Below are positions 45,125 through 54,654 of a DNA stretch of 64,000 bases, in pieces (within the stretch, counting starts at the first letter, position 1; every line of letters starts with the position of its first letter). This DNA is from Arctopsyche grandis (lineage: Eukaryota; Arthropoda; Insecta; Trichoptera; Hydropsychidae), in contig NC_135359.1 in NCBI RefSeq assembly GCF_051622035.1, forward strand, positions 25,888,001 through 25,952,000, read 5' to 3'. Both the position numbers and the translations under genes were made by a program. The notes under the pieces are model-generated. The model had not been told where the DNA came from, ran no database searches, and saw only the letters and a list, made by a program, of their open reading frames with translations.

Positions 45125-46888
45125 CGAATTCTTTGATTTTGGTCATGGTTAGGTTAGGTAGGGTTTCGTTTGATGAGGTTAGCGAGTTTTTTGTATATTT
45201 ATGCTATGTCGAATTCTTTGATTTCAATGATAGTAAGGTTAAGTTGGGTTAGGTTTGGTGAGGTTAGCGATTTTTTTTGTATATTTTTGCAATTTCAAAA
45301 TCTTTGATTTCGGTGATGGGAAGTTAATGTTGGGTTATGTTTGGTGAGGTTAGCTAGTAATTTGTATATTTTTGCAATGTCGAATTCTTTGATTTTGGTG
45401 ATAGTTAGGCTAGGTTGGGTTAGGTTTGATGATGTTAGCACGTTTTGTGTATATTTTTGCAATGTCAAATTCTTGGATTTCGGTGATGGTAAGTTTAAGT
45501 TCGGTTTGGTTTGGTGAGGCTACCACGTTTTGTGTATATTTTTGCAATCGAATTCTTTGATTTCGGTCACGGTTAGGTTAGGTTGGGTTAGGTTTGGTGA
45601 TGTTTCCGAGTTTTGTGTAAATCTTACAATCTCGAATTCTTTGATTGCGGTGATGGTTAGGTTAGGTTGTGTTAGGTTTGGTAAGGTTATTGAGTTTTGT
45701 GAATAACTTTCAATCTCGAATTCTTTGATTTCAGTTATGGTTAGGTTAGGTTGGGCTAGGTTGGTAAGGTTATTGAGATTTGTGAATAACTTACAATCTC
45801 GAACTCTTTGATTTCGGTGATGGTTTGGTTAGGTTGGATTAGGTTTGGTGAGGTTAGCGAGTTTTTTGTATAGTTTTGCAATGTCGAATTCTTTGATTTT
45901 GTCAATAGTTAGGTTAGGTTGGGTTAGGTTTGGTGAGTTTAGCACGTTTTGTGTAAATTTTTGCAATGTCGAATTCTTTGATTTTGGTGATATTTAGGTT
46001 TGGTTGGGCTTGGTTTGGTGAGGTTAGCGATTTTTTTGTATATTTTTGCAATGTCGAAATCTTTGATTTTGGTGATGGGAAGTTTAGGTTGGGTTAGGTT
46101 TGGTGAGGTTAGCGAGTTTTGTGCAAATCTTACAATCTCGAATTCTTTGATTTCAGTGATGGTTGGGTTAGGTTGGGTTAGGTTTCGTAAGGTTATAGAG
46201 TTTTGTGAATAACTTTCAATCTCGAATTCTTTGATTTCGGTGATGGTTTGGTTAGGTTGGATTAGGTTTGGTGAGGTAAGCGAGTTTTTTGTATATTTTT
46301 GCTATGTCGAATCCTTTTATTTCAATGATAGTTAGGTAAGGTTGGGTTAGGTTTGATGAGGATAGCAATTTTTTTGTTTATTTTTGCAATGTCGAAATCT
46401 TTGATTTCGGTGATGGGTAGGTTAGGTTGGGTGAGGTTTGGTGTGGTTACCGAGTTTTGTGCAAATCTTGAATTCTTTGTTTTCATTGATGATTAGGTTA
46501 GGTTGTGTTAGGTTTGGTAATGTTATCGAGTTTTGTGAATTACTTTAAATCTCGAATTCTTTGATTTCGGTGATGGTTAGGTTAGGTTGGATTAGGTTTG
46601 GTGAGGTTAGCGAGTTTTTTGTATATTTTAGCTATTTCGAATCCTTTGATTTCATTGATAGTTAGGTTAGGTTTGGTAAGGTTTGGTGAGGTAAGCGATT
46701 TTTTTGTATATTTTTCAATGTCGAAATCTTTGATTTCGGTGATGGGAAGGTTAGGTTGGGTTAGGTTTGGTGAGGTAAGCGAGTTTTTTGTATATTTTTG
46801 CAATGTCGAATTCTTTGATTTCGGTGATGGATAGGTTAGGTTGGGTTAGGTTTGGTGAGGTTAGCGAGTTTTTTGTATATTATTGCTA
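45125..46888 (+). repeat. Terminal satellite segment next to non-satellite DNA
   Basis: Ordinary monomers repeat parts of 43600-44800 with more substitutions (for example 46240-46640 against 44220-44620). The last monomer breaks off at TATTGCTA, where the Helitron-like terminus begins. Confidence 0.9.
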
Positions 46889-46920
46889 CTAGTGTAGGGC
46901 CCGTTTATTTCAACGGGTGG
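46889..46920 (-). mobile_element. Helitron-like 3' terminus at the satellite boundary (candidate)
   Basis: Read on the minus strand there is a hairpin with stem CCCGTT/AACGGG and a 6-nt loop (46900-46917), then 7 nt, then CTAG (46892-46889) followed by T. Helitrons end with a short hairpin a few bases before CTRR and insert 5' to T. The extent to the right is unknown; I see no helicase gene, so this could be a short non-autonomous element or a chance match. Confidence 0.45.
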
Positions 46921-46994
46921 TTTCGAAAAAAATTGAAACTCAAATAAAAATAAAGTTAAATATATGGAATCGACTTTCGGAAAGACAAAGGCAC
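46921..46994. other. AT-rich spacer
   Basis: Nothing recognised. It may be the inner part of the Helitron-like element. Confidence 0.3.
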
Positions 46995-47101
46995 AAAAAA
47001 ATGAAAATTATGAAAAAAATGAAAAATATGAAAATAATGAAAAATATGAAAAAAATGAAAAATATGAAAATAATGAAAAATATGAAAAAAATGAAAAATA
47101 T
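46995..47101. repeat. A-rich minisatellite, about 36-bp period
   Basis: Tandem ATGAAAAATATGAAAATA-type units. It continues at 47427 after the solo LTR, so the LTR interrupted one array. Confidence 0.85.
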
Positions 47102-47426
47102 TGTTGCGTGGACGTGAAGGGGGGGTTTCCAGAATCGGAGAAAGACGCAGGAAGATGGGTAGTAGCGGTTTATTCGTGTTCTCTTGGCGGCGGTCCGGGC
47201 TGGAATGAATTCCATGCCGAGAACGCCCCATATTTATACTCGCTGGACACAGTACACATACATACATATCTCAACAATCATTGGTCGATGAGTCAGACGA
47301 TGCCTTTGGCCGTTGCATAGGGCTGATTCATTCGTGGAGGCCTTTTTGGCGGGAACGAGAGATCAGGTGATCCGCGGTCGTGAACCATCAGTCCACGAGC
47401 GCCACTCACCTAATCTCTACGTTACA
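47102..47426 (-). mobile_element. Solo LTR of an LTR retrotransposon (325 bp)
   Basis: On the minus strand the block starts TGTAACG and ends CGCAACA, is GC-richer than its surroundings, and is bounded by a 4-bp duplication ATAT (47098-47101 and 47427-47430). It holds a TATA box (AGTATAAATA, 47231-47240) and a polyadenylation signal AATAAA (47169-47174) in the right order for an LTR promoter and terminator. A 4-bp ATAT duplication is typical of several insect Gypsy-type elements. No internal region or second LTR is present, so it is the product of LTR-LTR recombination. The family is not identified. Confidence 0.82.
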
Positions 47427-47600
47427 ATATGAAAAAAATATTAAAAATGAAAAAAAATGAAAAAACTGAAAATAATGAAAAAAAAATTAAAAAATGGAAA
47501 TAATGAAAAAGATGAAAAATTAAAAAAAAATTAAAAAAAACGAAAAAACTGAAAATAAGAAAAATATGAAAAAAAATGAAAAATATGAAAAAAAAAAATG
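47427..47600. repeat. A-rich minisatellite, continued
   Basis: Degenerate GAAAAAAATGAAAA units, the right half of the array split by the solo LTR. Confidence 0.8.
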
Positions 47601-47754
47601 TTCCCCATACTGGTTGATGGTTGATCATAAGAAATCGGAAATCGAAAAAGGTTGTCGACGAAAGCTGAAGATACGCGAATGATGGGTTCCCCATACTTCT
47701 ATAGGTAAATCGAATATTAAGTAATTTTAGAGCGTTTTTTCTTTCGAGGCTGCA

Positions 47755-47810
47755 TTCTAATGGCTTGTGACCTGTTCTGGGTGAAGGGGCCTTAGTTCGA
47801 TTCCGTGATT
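47755..47810 (+). ncRNA. tRNA-like fragment, SINE head (weak)
   Basis: A box A-like TGGCTTGTGACC (47761-47772) and a box B-like AGTTCGATTCC (47793-47803) are spaced as in tRNA. No cloverleaf is obvious. It is probably a decayed SINE. Confidence 0.35.
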
Positions 47811-48035
47811 TGGAATTAATTTTATTTTTCAAATATCGCTAAAATATAAATTAATTTTAATTATTTCAATTAAAAATATATATTTAATTGTTTTATATGA
47901 AAAGAAAACAAAATGGTTCAAAACCTCGCTAAATGAAATTATTAAAATTACGTATTTTTATATGGCGAGAAGGAATATTTCAATTAATGTTTAAAAAAAA
48001 AAGGTGAAATGAAAAATTGGATTTGGCGTCATGTC

Positions 48036-48102
48036 CGAGACCATTAGCTCAATTAGACCTATATTCAGGCTATTTGGGGTGATCGGTTCGAGTCGCGACA
48101 AA
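48036..48102 (+). ncRNA. tRNA-like fragment, SINE head
   Basis: Box A TTAGCTCAATTAG (48043-48055) and box B GGTTCGAGTC (48085-48094). The acceptor stem does not pair convincingly, so this is a tRNA-derived SINE or tRNA pseudogene and not a working tRNA. Confidence 0.45.
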
Positions 48103-48169
48103 GTCTTCTCGTCGAAAAATGAATTAATCGATTTTTATCGATTCGTTTATTATGTTCGGCGAGAGTTAG

Positions 48170-48206
48170 GACACACACACACACACACCCACACACACAC
48201 ACACAG
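48170..48206. repeat. (CA)n microsatellite
   Basis: A CA dinucleotide run with one CCC interruption, followed after 16 bases by a short TATATA stretch. Confidence 0.95.
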
Positions 48207-48899
48207 ATTACCGTCTTTATATATATATGATATTTGAATTCGTATGTGCGCCGAATATTTTTAAGCAATGAGCGTTTTGTTTCGAATGTGGCCTTACGAA
48301 ATTACCGATTTATATACGTGTTTGTATTCGTGTCAGAAAATAATTTATAAAAACGACCATCACGATGGGAAAACTTCAATTTCCTCCGTGAGCGTTTTCC
48401 CGTTGTGCACGCGTCAAAGGCGAGCTTTATCGCCAACGGGTTCGAAGGTTGTATTTCTTTTGTGAGATGTCGTAATAAATATTTTTTTCAATGCGTTTTA
48501 GTTTTTTTACGACCACTGAAACAATCTTCTTCGGCAATCGTAAAAGGTGTTAAAATTTAAAAGGGTTTTATTAGCGACCTAGAGATATTCATTAGGGTAA
48601 TATTACATTTCACATGTTAATACACAAACTTTACCCAATTCATAAATATTTTTATTTTATGAAAAGTGTCAAGAAAATACAGATAAAATTTATAATTTTC
48701 CAACTACACAGATACCCCAAGTAACGTGATAGATATGCAAATCAAAGTTTTCGGCTATTTCATCTTGAATTGATCATCACCTGACTTCTATTCATCATAC
48801 GGAATAAACGAGACTACATATACTGTCACCATTTTGCCACAATCACAAACGAATGTATATATGTATGTACCCACAGTATAAAGTTGTCAAAAAAGTTTG
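48207..48899. other. AT-rich intergenic DNA, nothing recognised
   Basis: Short open frames only, with no domain signature. A few TATG/TACA steps lie near 48855. Confidence 0.5.
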
Positions 48900-49115
48900 A
48901 ACATTGTAAATAGGTTTTTGAGCTCTTTTTCCTATTATCCTGTACATTAACATTAGAATATTATAATACTAGATTTTTTTAATTATTAACAAAATTAAAT
49001 TAAACTTGTAAAGTAGAAAATGATCAGTAGATCAGTAGCTATTAAAATAGATATAAGATGTATAGTGAACATAATTTTGTAATAAGAAGAAGCATTTAAA
49101 AATCAAAAAAAATTG
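48900..49115 (+). mobile_element. 3' UTR fragment of a Jockey-like LINE, copy a
   Basis: It matches 51143-51330 over about 200 bp (starting TGTAAATAGGTTTTTGAGC and including GATCAGTAGATCAGTAGC). The other copy is joined to the end of a reverse transcriptase, which identifies this piece as LINE 3' UTR. No coding part remains. Confidence 0.65.
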
Positions 49116-49211
49116 AAACAATAATATGACGACATGCACTATAATCAAACAGATTATTTTCAATTTAAATGCAAACTATATAATAGAATTCTTTAAATGT
49201 GCTAATTAAAG

Positions 49212-49445
49212 CTAGTAGGGTGGCTCGATGGTTGCGTTTATGTTAAGCACCGAGAGGTTACCGGGTTCGATCCCGTTTTAATATTTAATGCTGCTGGTCG
49301 GACTTGAATATTTGTGACTCCAAGTCGATCGTTTTCTATCAGAGTTTGCATTAGCAATAAATTATTATCCGATTTCATTGTTGAAGCAGTTCATCCATCA
49401 AATTGTCAAAAACCATCCTGCCCACTGTGTCAACAATATCTGAAT
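49212..49445 (+). mobile_element. tRNA-derived SINE, copy 1 (5' part)
   Basis: It has box A TGGCTCGATGGTT (49221-49233) and box B GGGTTCGATCCCG (49263-49275), then the family body: GCTGCTGG, GTGACTCCAAGTCGATCGTT, ATCAGAGTTTGC and ATTTCATTGTTGAAGC. It breaks off before the family 3' end, immediately upstream of copy 2. Confidence 0.75.
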
Positions 49446-49469
49446 TCACTATGTCAACAATATGTTCAA

Positions 49470-50125
49470 CCAGTTGCATGAACTAGTGGTTAGCATATCT
49501 TGCTATTGTCAGTGTGGTTACAAGTTTGAGTCACACTGGTTGCTGCTGGCCAGACCTTGGTTTGTGACCAGGTCGGTCGTTTCAGATTTTCGCAATTTTT
49601 CTGATTTTCATTGAAACGATTCCTGCAAAATTGGCTTTCCCTCCCCGTTTCTCTCGCAAAATCTTGAGTTCTTATGTTATATCTCAAGGTTTTGCCATGT
49701 TTCTCTACATAGATGTCTCTGTGTATGATTATAGTATTGAAAAAATCGTATTGTTGTATGCATATTTGTTGATCGTCTTGTATACGATGTTTGCAATGCA
49801 CTTTGCAATGTTTGACCATATATGTCATGTATAATTTCGAATTATGTATATAATTTGGTGTGATTTGGAGCGATCTGTAATGAAGAGTGTACACAGATTG
49901 ATTGAATAAAATAAAATGTAAAAATGTATGTACAAGTCTAAATCCATAGATGCCTCTGTTGATTAATTCATAAATTAATTAAAAGCTAATTTCTTATTCT
50001 TCAGTATCTCAAAATTCTGCGATTTGTGTAATAAAACATGCTGCAGCGTTTGTAATTTGCTAGGAAGGCGCATTGGGTTTACTTGTCAGGCTTCTTGGTA
50101 TAAATATATCTATGTAAAAATAAAT
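49470..50125 (+). mobile_element. tRNA-derived SINE, copy 2
   Basis: The head TAGTGGTTAGCAT (box A, 49484-49496) and AGTTTGAGTCAC (box B) are followed by TGCTGCTGGCCAGACC, the GAAACGATTCCTGCAAAATT body and, further on, GTACAAGTCTAAATCCATAG and the 3' end region with CGCATTGGGTTTACTTGTCA (about 50070-50090). It shares the middle and 3' parts with the minus-strand copy at 51605-51998. Internal AT-rich insertions make it longer. Confidence 0.7.
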
Positions 50126-50890
50126 ATGTTGATATATAAAAATGACAATAGCTTTTCAGAAGAATGCTATACGCTGACGAATCCATAAAAAAACAATAGG
50201 TTTGCAACGTTCATGGGTTGAGAATTTTTTTGACATTTAATACGGAACTTTATAAACTGGGTGTAACAAACATAATAAAACCGTTATCAAAGTTATATAT
50301 GTACACATAATGTTTGATTAAACTTCAATGAGTTTACAAGTACCAGCATGTATGTGTAAAAGAAGGGTATTAGTGGGTCGGTCGAATGAATATGCGACAA
50401 GTAGTTAGTCGTATTAAATTGCGACGGTGCAAACACAGAAACAGCGACACTTGGCAATTCCGTTCTGGAAAGTTTGACTAACTAAATGTCCAAATGAGCG
50501 ATTACGGTAGCATCCCATCCATTTGGCTGATGAGGATATAATAAACTTAGACCACAAGCATCGGAGGGGCCTCCTTACATTGTAATCCCGGGGAGCCCGA
50601 TCTTAATGGTGGCTATTACCACGACGCGTCGACTACACATCCTGGATTTAATCTGGGAGGAAATCGAAACACAAACAAAAAAGGTTTCACTTGGTTGTGT
50701 GAAGCAGAAGACGTGTCCTACTATTATATGACGTCATTTCTATATTGATAGAAAAAACCTCATTTATACACCTATGGAATATATGAGAAACCTATCCTTC
50801 ACCTGTATGGAATAACGCCTCGAATACTAACCTTTCTGAGCTCCAAATAAATCACTAAAAATAATTTATGACACACCCGTATATGTATAC
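50126..50890. other. Unassigned intergenic DNA with a GC-richer patch
   Basis: A patch at about 50500-50660, containing GGAGGGGCCTCC and CCCGGGGAGCCCG, is GC-richer than its surroundings and has no open frame of note. It could be part of an unrecognised transposon. Confidence 0.35.
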
Positions 50891-50899
50891 TAACTTGAA

Positions 50900-51345
50900 A
50901 AAACTGCATGCCATAAATAATATTCCTTTAGTTATAGGCATTACTAACAAACTAACCAGTAGATTCTATGACAGAATCACTAATAACCATACTAACACAC
51001 TTGTGAAGTCTCGGTGATTACATCAAAATGTCTATACCTTTCAGGTATAAACACAGATTACCTAAACACAATCTGCTTTAGATCGTCGACTTTAGAGAGA
51101 CTTTAATTAATATTATGTATTAGGTGTATTATGAGCATTTATAAGAACTGTAAATAGGTTTTTGAGCTATTTTTCCTATTATGCTGTACATTAACATTAG
51201 AATAATATAATATTATGATTACTAACAAAATTAAATTAAAATTGTTAAATAGAAAATGATCAGTAGATCAGTAGCCATTAAAATAGACATAAGATGTATA
51301 AAAATCATTTAAAAATCAAAATCAAAAAACATTTATACACATACA
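50900..51345 (+). mobile_element. 3' end of a Jockey-like LINE, copy b
   Basis: The end of a reverse transcriptase frame (to 51081) is followed by a 3' UTR that is also found at 48900-49115. It ends in an A-rich stretch with AAAAATCAAAATC. It is truncated at the 5' end, as most LINE copies are. Confidence 0.75.
50905..51081 (+). pseudogene. C-terminal remnant of Jockey-like reverse transcriptase ORF
   Basis: One frame reads LTSRFYDRITNNHTNTLV. After a one-base shift at about 51008 the next frame reads SLGDYIKMSIPFRYKHRL and then PKHNLL with stop TAG (51079-51081). This is the pattern of the C-terminus of Jockey-clade ORF2 proteins (FY..I..H.N.L...LG.Y, then KHRLPKH). The frameshift shows it is dead. 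Confidence 0.75.
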
Positions 51346-51604
51346 TTTGTATAGGATCCGTAAAAGCTTCAGTAGTTGAACTTAATATATTATAATTAAT
51401 TTTCAATGATGTATATATGTATTTACTTCAATGCTGTATTTTTTACATTATCTACATTAGTACATATTCACAATGTACATAAAAGATATATTGTTTATCA
51501 GAATCGACAGATTCGAGTTTATTAGCATCTTAACCAGCAGAATAGCGGTTAGCATATGATTTTTTGAACAAAGTTAAAAAAATATGTTGTTTTATAAACT
51601 TTTA
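51346..51604. other. AT-rich intergenic DNA, nothing recognised
   Basis: No repeat family or frame recognised. Confidence 0.4.
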
Positions 51605-51998
51605 AATTTAATTTTTATTTTTATTTCACGAGGAAGGTTTGACAGGAAGACCCCAATTCCCAATGCAATTAAATAAATCACTATATTTCCAGAAGCTGAA
51701 GAACACTAAATAACAATTAATTAATTAAAGAATTAATCCATTTAGACATCAATGGATTTTAGATTTGTACATCCTTTTTACAAATTTTACATACAGAAGA
51801 TTTGTGACGGCAGGAAAGATGATATTTTGCCAATTTTGAGGAACCGTTTCAACAATGATCAAATAAAATTGGCAAACTCTGATAAGAAACGATCGATTTG
51901 GAGTCACAAATACCCCCAAATCTAACCAGCAGTATAGCGGATCGAACCCACTGATCACTTGGTGCTAAACATACATTGAGCCATACTGCTGGCTAAAT
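51605..51998 (-). mobile_element. tRNA-derived SINE, copy 3
   Basis: On the minus strand: box A TATGGCTCAAT (51985-51975), box B GGGTTCGATCC (51949-51939), then GTGACTCCAAATCGATCGTT, TATCAGAGTTTGCC, TGTTGAAACGGTTCCTC, a middle part shared with copy 2, and the 3' end region TTCCTGTCAAACCTTCCTCG followed by an A-rich tail at about 51605-51625. It is the most complete copy and defines a length near 390 bp. Confidence 0.78.
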
Positions 51999-53140
51999 GT
52001 ATATTTTAGTATATTTAAAGCTATTTTTTTATTTACTGAAAGTACTACTTTTACTAGTAAGCTTTGAAATTACGCTTTGAAACTATTCAGTTACTCAAAC
52101 TAAAATTTTATATAAGTTTTTGATTTGATTTGATAACTTAAATAATAAAAGATCTGACAAAGTAAAGTCGCATTTTCTACGTATACATATTTATATAATA
52201 TTTTAACTTTATATTTGTATGTACATACATACGTATTATATAGAGAATGTCGAAAATTTATTCATTTTTCATTCAATTATTTTCCGTTCAAAGTGCCGCC
52301 GTATAAATCCCCAAAGAGTAAGACATCAATCTAAATTCTTATTCCAGAACCAGGCTATTAGATGAGATGTGGACTTTCTAGAGCAGGTTGTCTTCTGCCC
52401 GAAAACAAATGACGGTCCCCTACCACATACGGTAATAAATAGTTGTTATTAAGGATCCTCCGTGTGACCTAGACCTCGCAGATAAACGTATAAAGGATAA
52501 ATTATCGTCTGGCCTGTGCGTGGGATAAAAAGCTATCTTGTAAATGCAAAAGGTGATTTTTTGATTTACCAAAGCAAGCCGTGTTGTTGTTTGATTAATT
52601 TTAGTTTGAAATTTTCGAACACATCATACACATCTCCGATGAATCGTCCTGTGGAAATTTATTACCCTATTACAAAAAAAAAAAGTTGGCCGTTTCACTT
52701 CTACTTGCTATTTTTCAAACTGACTGACTTTTATACATAGCAAGAAGAATATTTTTTAAATCAATTTCCGTTCCAAATTAACTTTTTGCAATCTCGCAAC
52801 GTTGAAACTTTAAACTTTTTATTCTTCCTTGCGTATAAAAAATGAGGACCACTTCATTTTTTCAAGTAGCCAACTTTTGAATAAATAATAAGCACTCACA
52901 TTAAATAAAAATGTGAATCTTAACTTTTTATGTATACAATGTGAATCCATTCCAAAAGGCCTAAAAGATAATTTTATATTTTCAGAACGACGATAATAAC
53001 ATCATATAACTTAAAATTCATATAAACAATCAATTTCTTTATTTAAATTCAAAAACAGTTATATAATTATAATATATGTACATATATAACGACGGACGCG
53101 ATTTATGTATGTGGGTATGTAGCGGATGCGTCGACCAGTA
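51999..53140. other. AT-rich intergenic DNA, nothing recognised
   Basis: It contains TACATACATACG steps at about 52220 and poly(A) stretches. The open frame 52516-52740 has no recognisable domain. No convincing gene. Confidence 0.45.
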
Positions 53141-53144
53141 TGGA

Positions 53145-53615
53145 GATTTCAAAAAAAAGAAACAAATCTTAAAATGCCAGGAGTATATGTTGTGCCAATA
53201 AATATTTCATAAAATAAATACACGTGAACGAGGTGCACAACCAATCAGCGTGAAGTGGTCCACGTGGACTAAAACGTTTGACCAATTAGAGCAATGACGA
53301 TATATTCTGACCAATGGGTGCATTTTAAGCATCCGCTATGGGGATGTGGCGTGACGACCGATCGTGTCGAGGAGACGCAGAGAAGTAGGGACCTGAGCAT
53401 CTGACATGTGCTCCTGATATTGAGCACCTGACTTGGAACGGGTGATGTCAGCGTCAGATACGCTACACGGGAGCGTACACACATACAAAGGCATACACAC
53501 ACACATTTATTCATCATTTCGAATGGGTAAGCGGGTTGGATCGGCGAGTATGTAATGCGCGCACTCAACATTTTACTATTAATACGTGCGAGTGCCAATA
53601 AATTATACCTTACAT
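53145..53615. promoter_or_regulatory. GC-richer block with clustered CCAAT and CACGTG motifs (candidate)
   Basis: Three CCAAT boxes (53241, 53282, 53310) and two CACGTG E-boxes (53221-53226 and 53261-53266, the latter inside the 12-bp palindrome GTCCACGTGGAC) fall within about 95 bp. Two imperfect GAGCAYCTGAC repeats follow at about 53395-53435. TGCCAATAAAT occurs near both ends (about 53193 and 53594). It could be a promoter of an unseen gene or the regulatory part of a degraded LTR element. Confidence 0.3.
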
Positions 53616-53651
53616 TATATTTTATTATTTAATTTCGGAACTATCAGTTAA

Positions 53652-54277
53652 CGTGAACTGGCTCAACTGATCTTGGCATACTGTTTACGAGTGACTTCAA
53701 ATTTTCGATTCATATTTCAGATATGTGCTGTAGGGCTAGTAAAATGCTTGGATTTGTTTTGCGCAATGATCACTACTTCCAAGATAATGGTGTTGCTTTA
53801 TTGTTCGCTTGTCCGGAGCATATTCGAATTTGAGTCTGTAATTTGGAGTTCCACTGAATTTAGATTCTCTCTCTTGATAAAAAGAGTTCAAAAAAAGTTT
53901 CTTAGATGCCTCTATATGAGGAAATATAAATATTACCCCTATTTATTTTCCACTACCTTTTTACAAGGTATGCTAGGCTTTGACTCACTATCTTCAAGAA
54001 GAATTATTATATTTTCCAAATATTTCTTTGGAGTATTAAATGGAAGAATTGACAAACCTTCGATTTTATTGGAATTTAAATTTTCGGCGCCTGAATGTGG
54101 CAGAGCTTTGCGTCATCATTTACTTTTCCAACCTATTCCTGCAAAAACGTCTGCTTTCAATAGGTCGTCTCTTGTAAAGGCTTTCTGGTTCCTTAATGTG
54201 AACATTTGGACCTGTTCAATTGTCATGTTGATGAGCTGGTCAGTTTCATGAGATTCAACTCAAGTCTATTTGAATGA
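53652..54277 (+). pseudogene. Reverse transcriptase C-terminal remnant with two frameshifts
   Basis: Three frames join into one LINE-like C-terminus. First LGILFTSDFKFSIHI and CRASKMLGFVLRN (to about 53780); then LYCSLVRSIFEFESVIW, VQKKFLRCLYMRKYKYYPY, LGFDSLSSRRIIIFSKYFF and AFNRSSLVKAF (to about 54205); then DLFNCHVDELVSFMRF, ending at TGA 54275-54277. The pattern LG-x-x-F, ASKMLGF.LRN, LY-SLVRS-x-x-E-x-x-S-VIW, RVQKKFLR is standard for Jockey/CR1-group reverse transcriptases downstream of FADD. The two frameshifts show that the copy is inactive. Confidence 0.8.
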
Positions 54278-54333
54278 GATGAATGATTGGTAATTTTTAT
54301 TGTTCTTTTCTTTGTTATTTTATTTTTTTGTAA

Positions 54334-54377
54334 GACTGGTGTGACACTTTAGGGCAATGTATCAGGTCACATTAGTC
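54334..54377 (+). other. 3' UTR hairpin of the Jockey/CR1-group LINE
   Basis: Stem GACTGGTGTGAC/GTCACATTAGTC has 10 Watson-Crick and 2 G-U pairs. The 20-nt loop begins ACTTTAGG. It has the same architecture as 63294-63337 and lies just before the AAAT tail. Confidence 0.8.
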
Positions 54378-54420
54378 ATATTATTGTTATTATTATAAAA
54401 TAATAAATAAATAAATATTT

Positions 54421-54650
54421 ATATATAACATATAACTTTATTTTAATTCGCGTTTCAATTCCTTTCCGAAACCACTTGTTAAAATCAACGGACACAACAC
54501 TGGTGTATGATAAAAATGAGACGAAAAAAACGAGCACGAAAAAATAGGCAAATTTTTCTTCGTGGATTTTTTGTTCATATTCCTACCGATAGAAAGTTAT
54601 TATTCTACTTAACACCAAAAATTAATATCACAACTATAAATTGTTAATGG
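54421..54650. other. AT-rich intergenic DNA, nothing recognised
   Basis: No repeat family or frame recognised. Confidence 0.4.
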
Positions 54651-54654
54651 GAAG

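Larger units (their letters stand above)
11279..46888 (+). repeat. Telomere-like satellite, main block
   Basis: This is 35.6 kb of the same satellite family, without interruption by any recognisable gene or transposon and with no strand switch. The many open reading frames on both strands arise because monomers near 84 bp keep frame and contain few stops. The block ends abruptly at 46888 inside an AT-rich half-monomer. Sub-blocks with their own higher-order structure are listed separately. Confidence 0.96.
53650..54420 (+). mobile_element. 5'-truncated LINE of the Jockey/CR1 group with (AAAT)n tail
   Basis: It contains the reverse transcriptase C-terminal part, a short 3' UTR with a strong hairpin (54334-54377) and a tail of TAAATAAATAAAT (about 54400-54416). 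The 3' UTR hairpin is shared with the LINE end at 63294-63337. Confidence 0.8.

Noticed and set aside
527..46888. Dozens of open reading frames of 60-163 codons on both strands (NLTQPNLTITEIKEFEIV on minus; FYIFAMSNSLISM on plus)
   Set aside because: They repeat with the satellite monomer, exist on both strands at once and arise because monomers near 84 bp preserve frame. No start context, domain or codon signature supports a gene.
527..46888. Regularly spaced repeats resembling a CRISPR array
   Set aside because: Repeats and intervening parts are both members of one satellite monomer in an insect-type genome. There are no unique spacers and no cas genes.
46917..47320. Lysine/asparagine-rich frames around the A-rich minisatellite
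   Set aside because: Low-complexity translation of the minisatellite running into a solo LTR.
48036..49290. Functional tRNA genes at 48043 and 49221
   Set aside because: Box A and box B are present, but the acceptor and anticodon stems do not pair convincingly, and the second is followed by a body shared with other SINE copies.
49490..49894. Open frames on both strands at 49490-49894
   Set aside because: They lie inside SINE copy 2 and its AT-rich body. No protein family recognised.
50527..50534. CTGATGAG, the core of a hammerhead ribozyme
   Set aside because: No GAAA segment and no pairing stems at the required spacing could be found around it.
53269..53598. 109-residue minus-strand frame
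   Set aside because: It includes translation of a CA-type stretch and has no recognisable domain. The region is better explained as regulatory or transposon-derived DNA.
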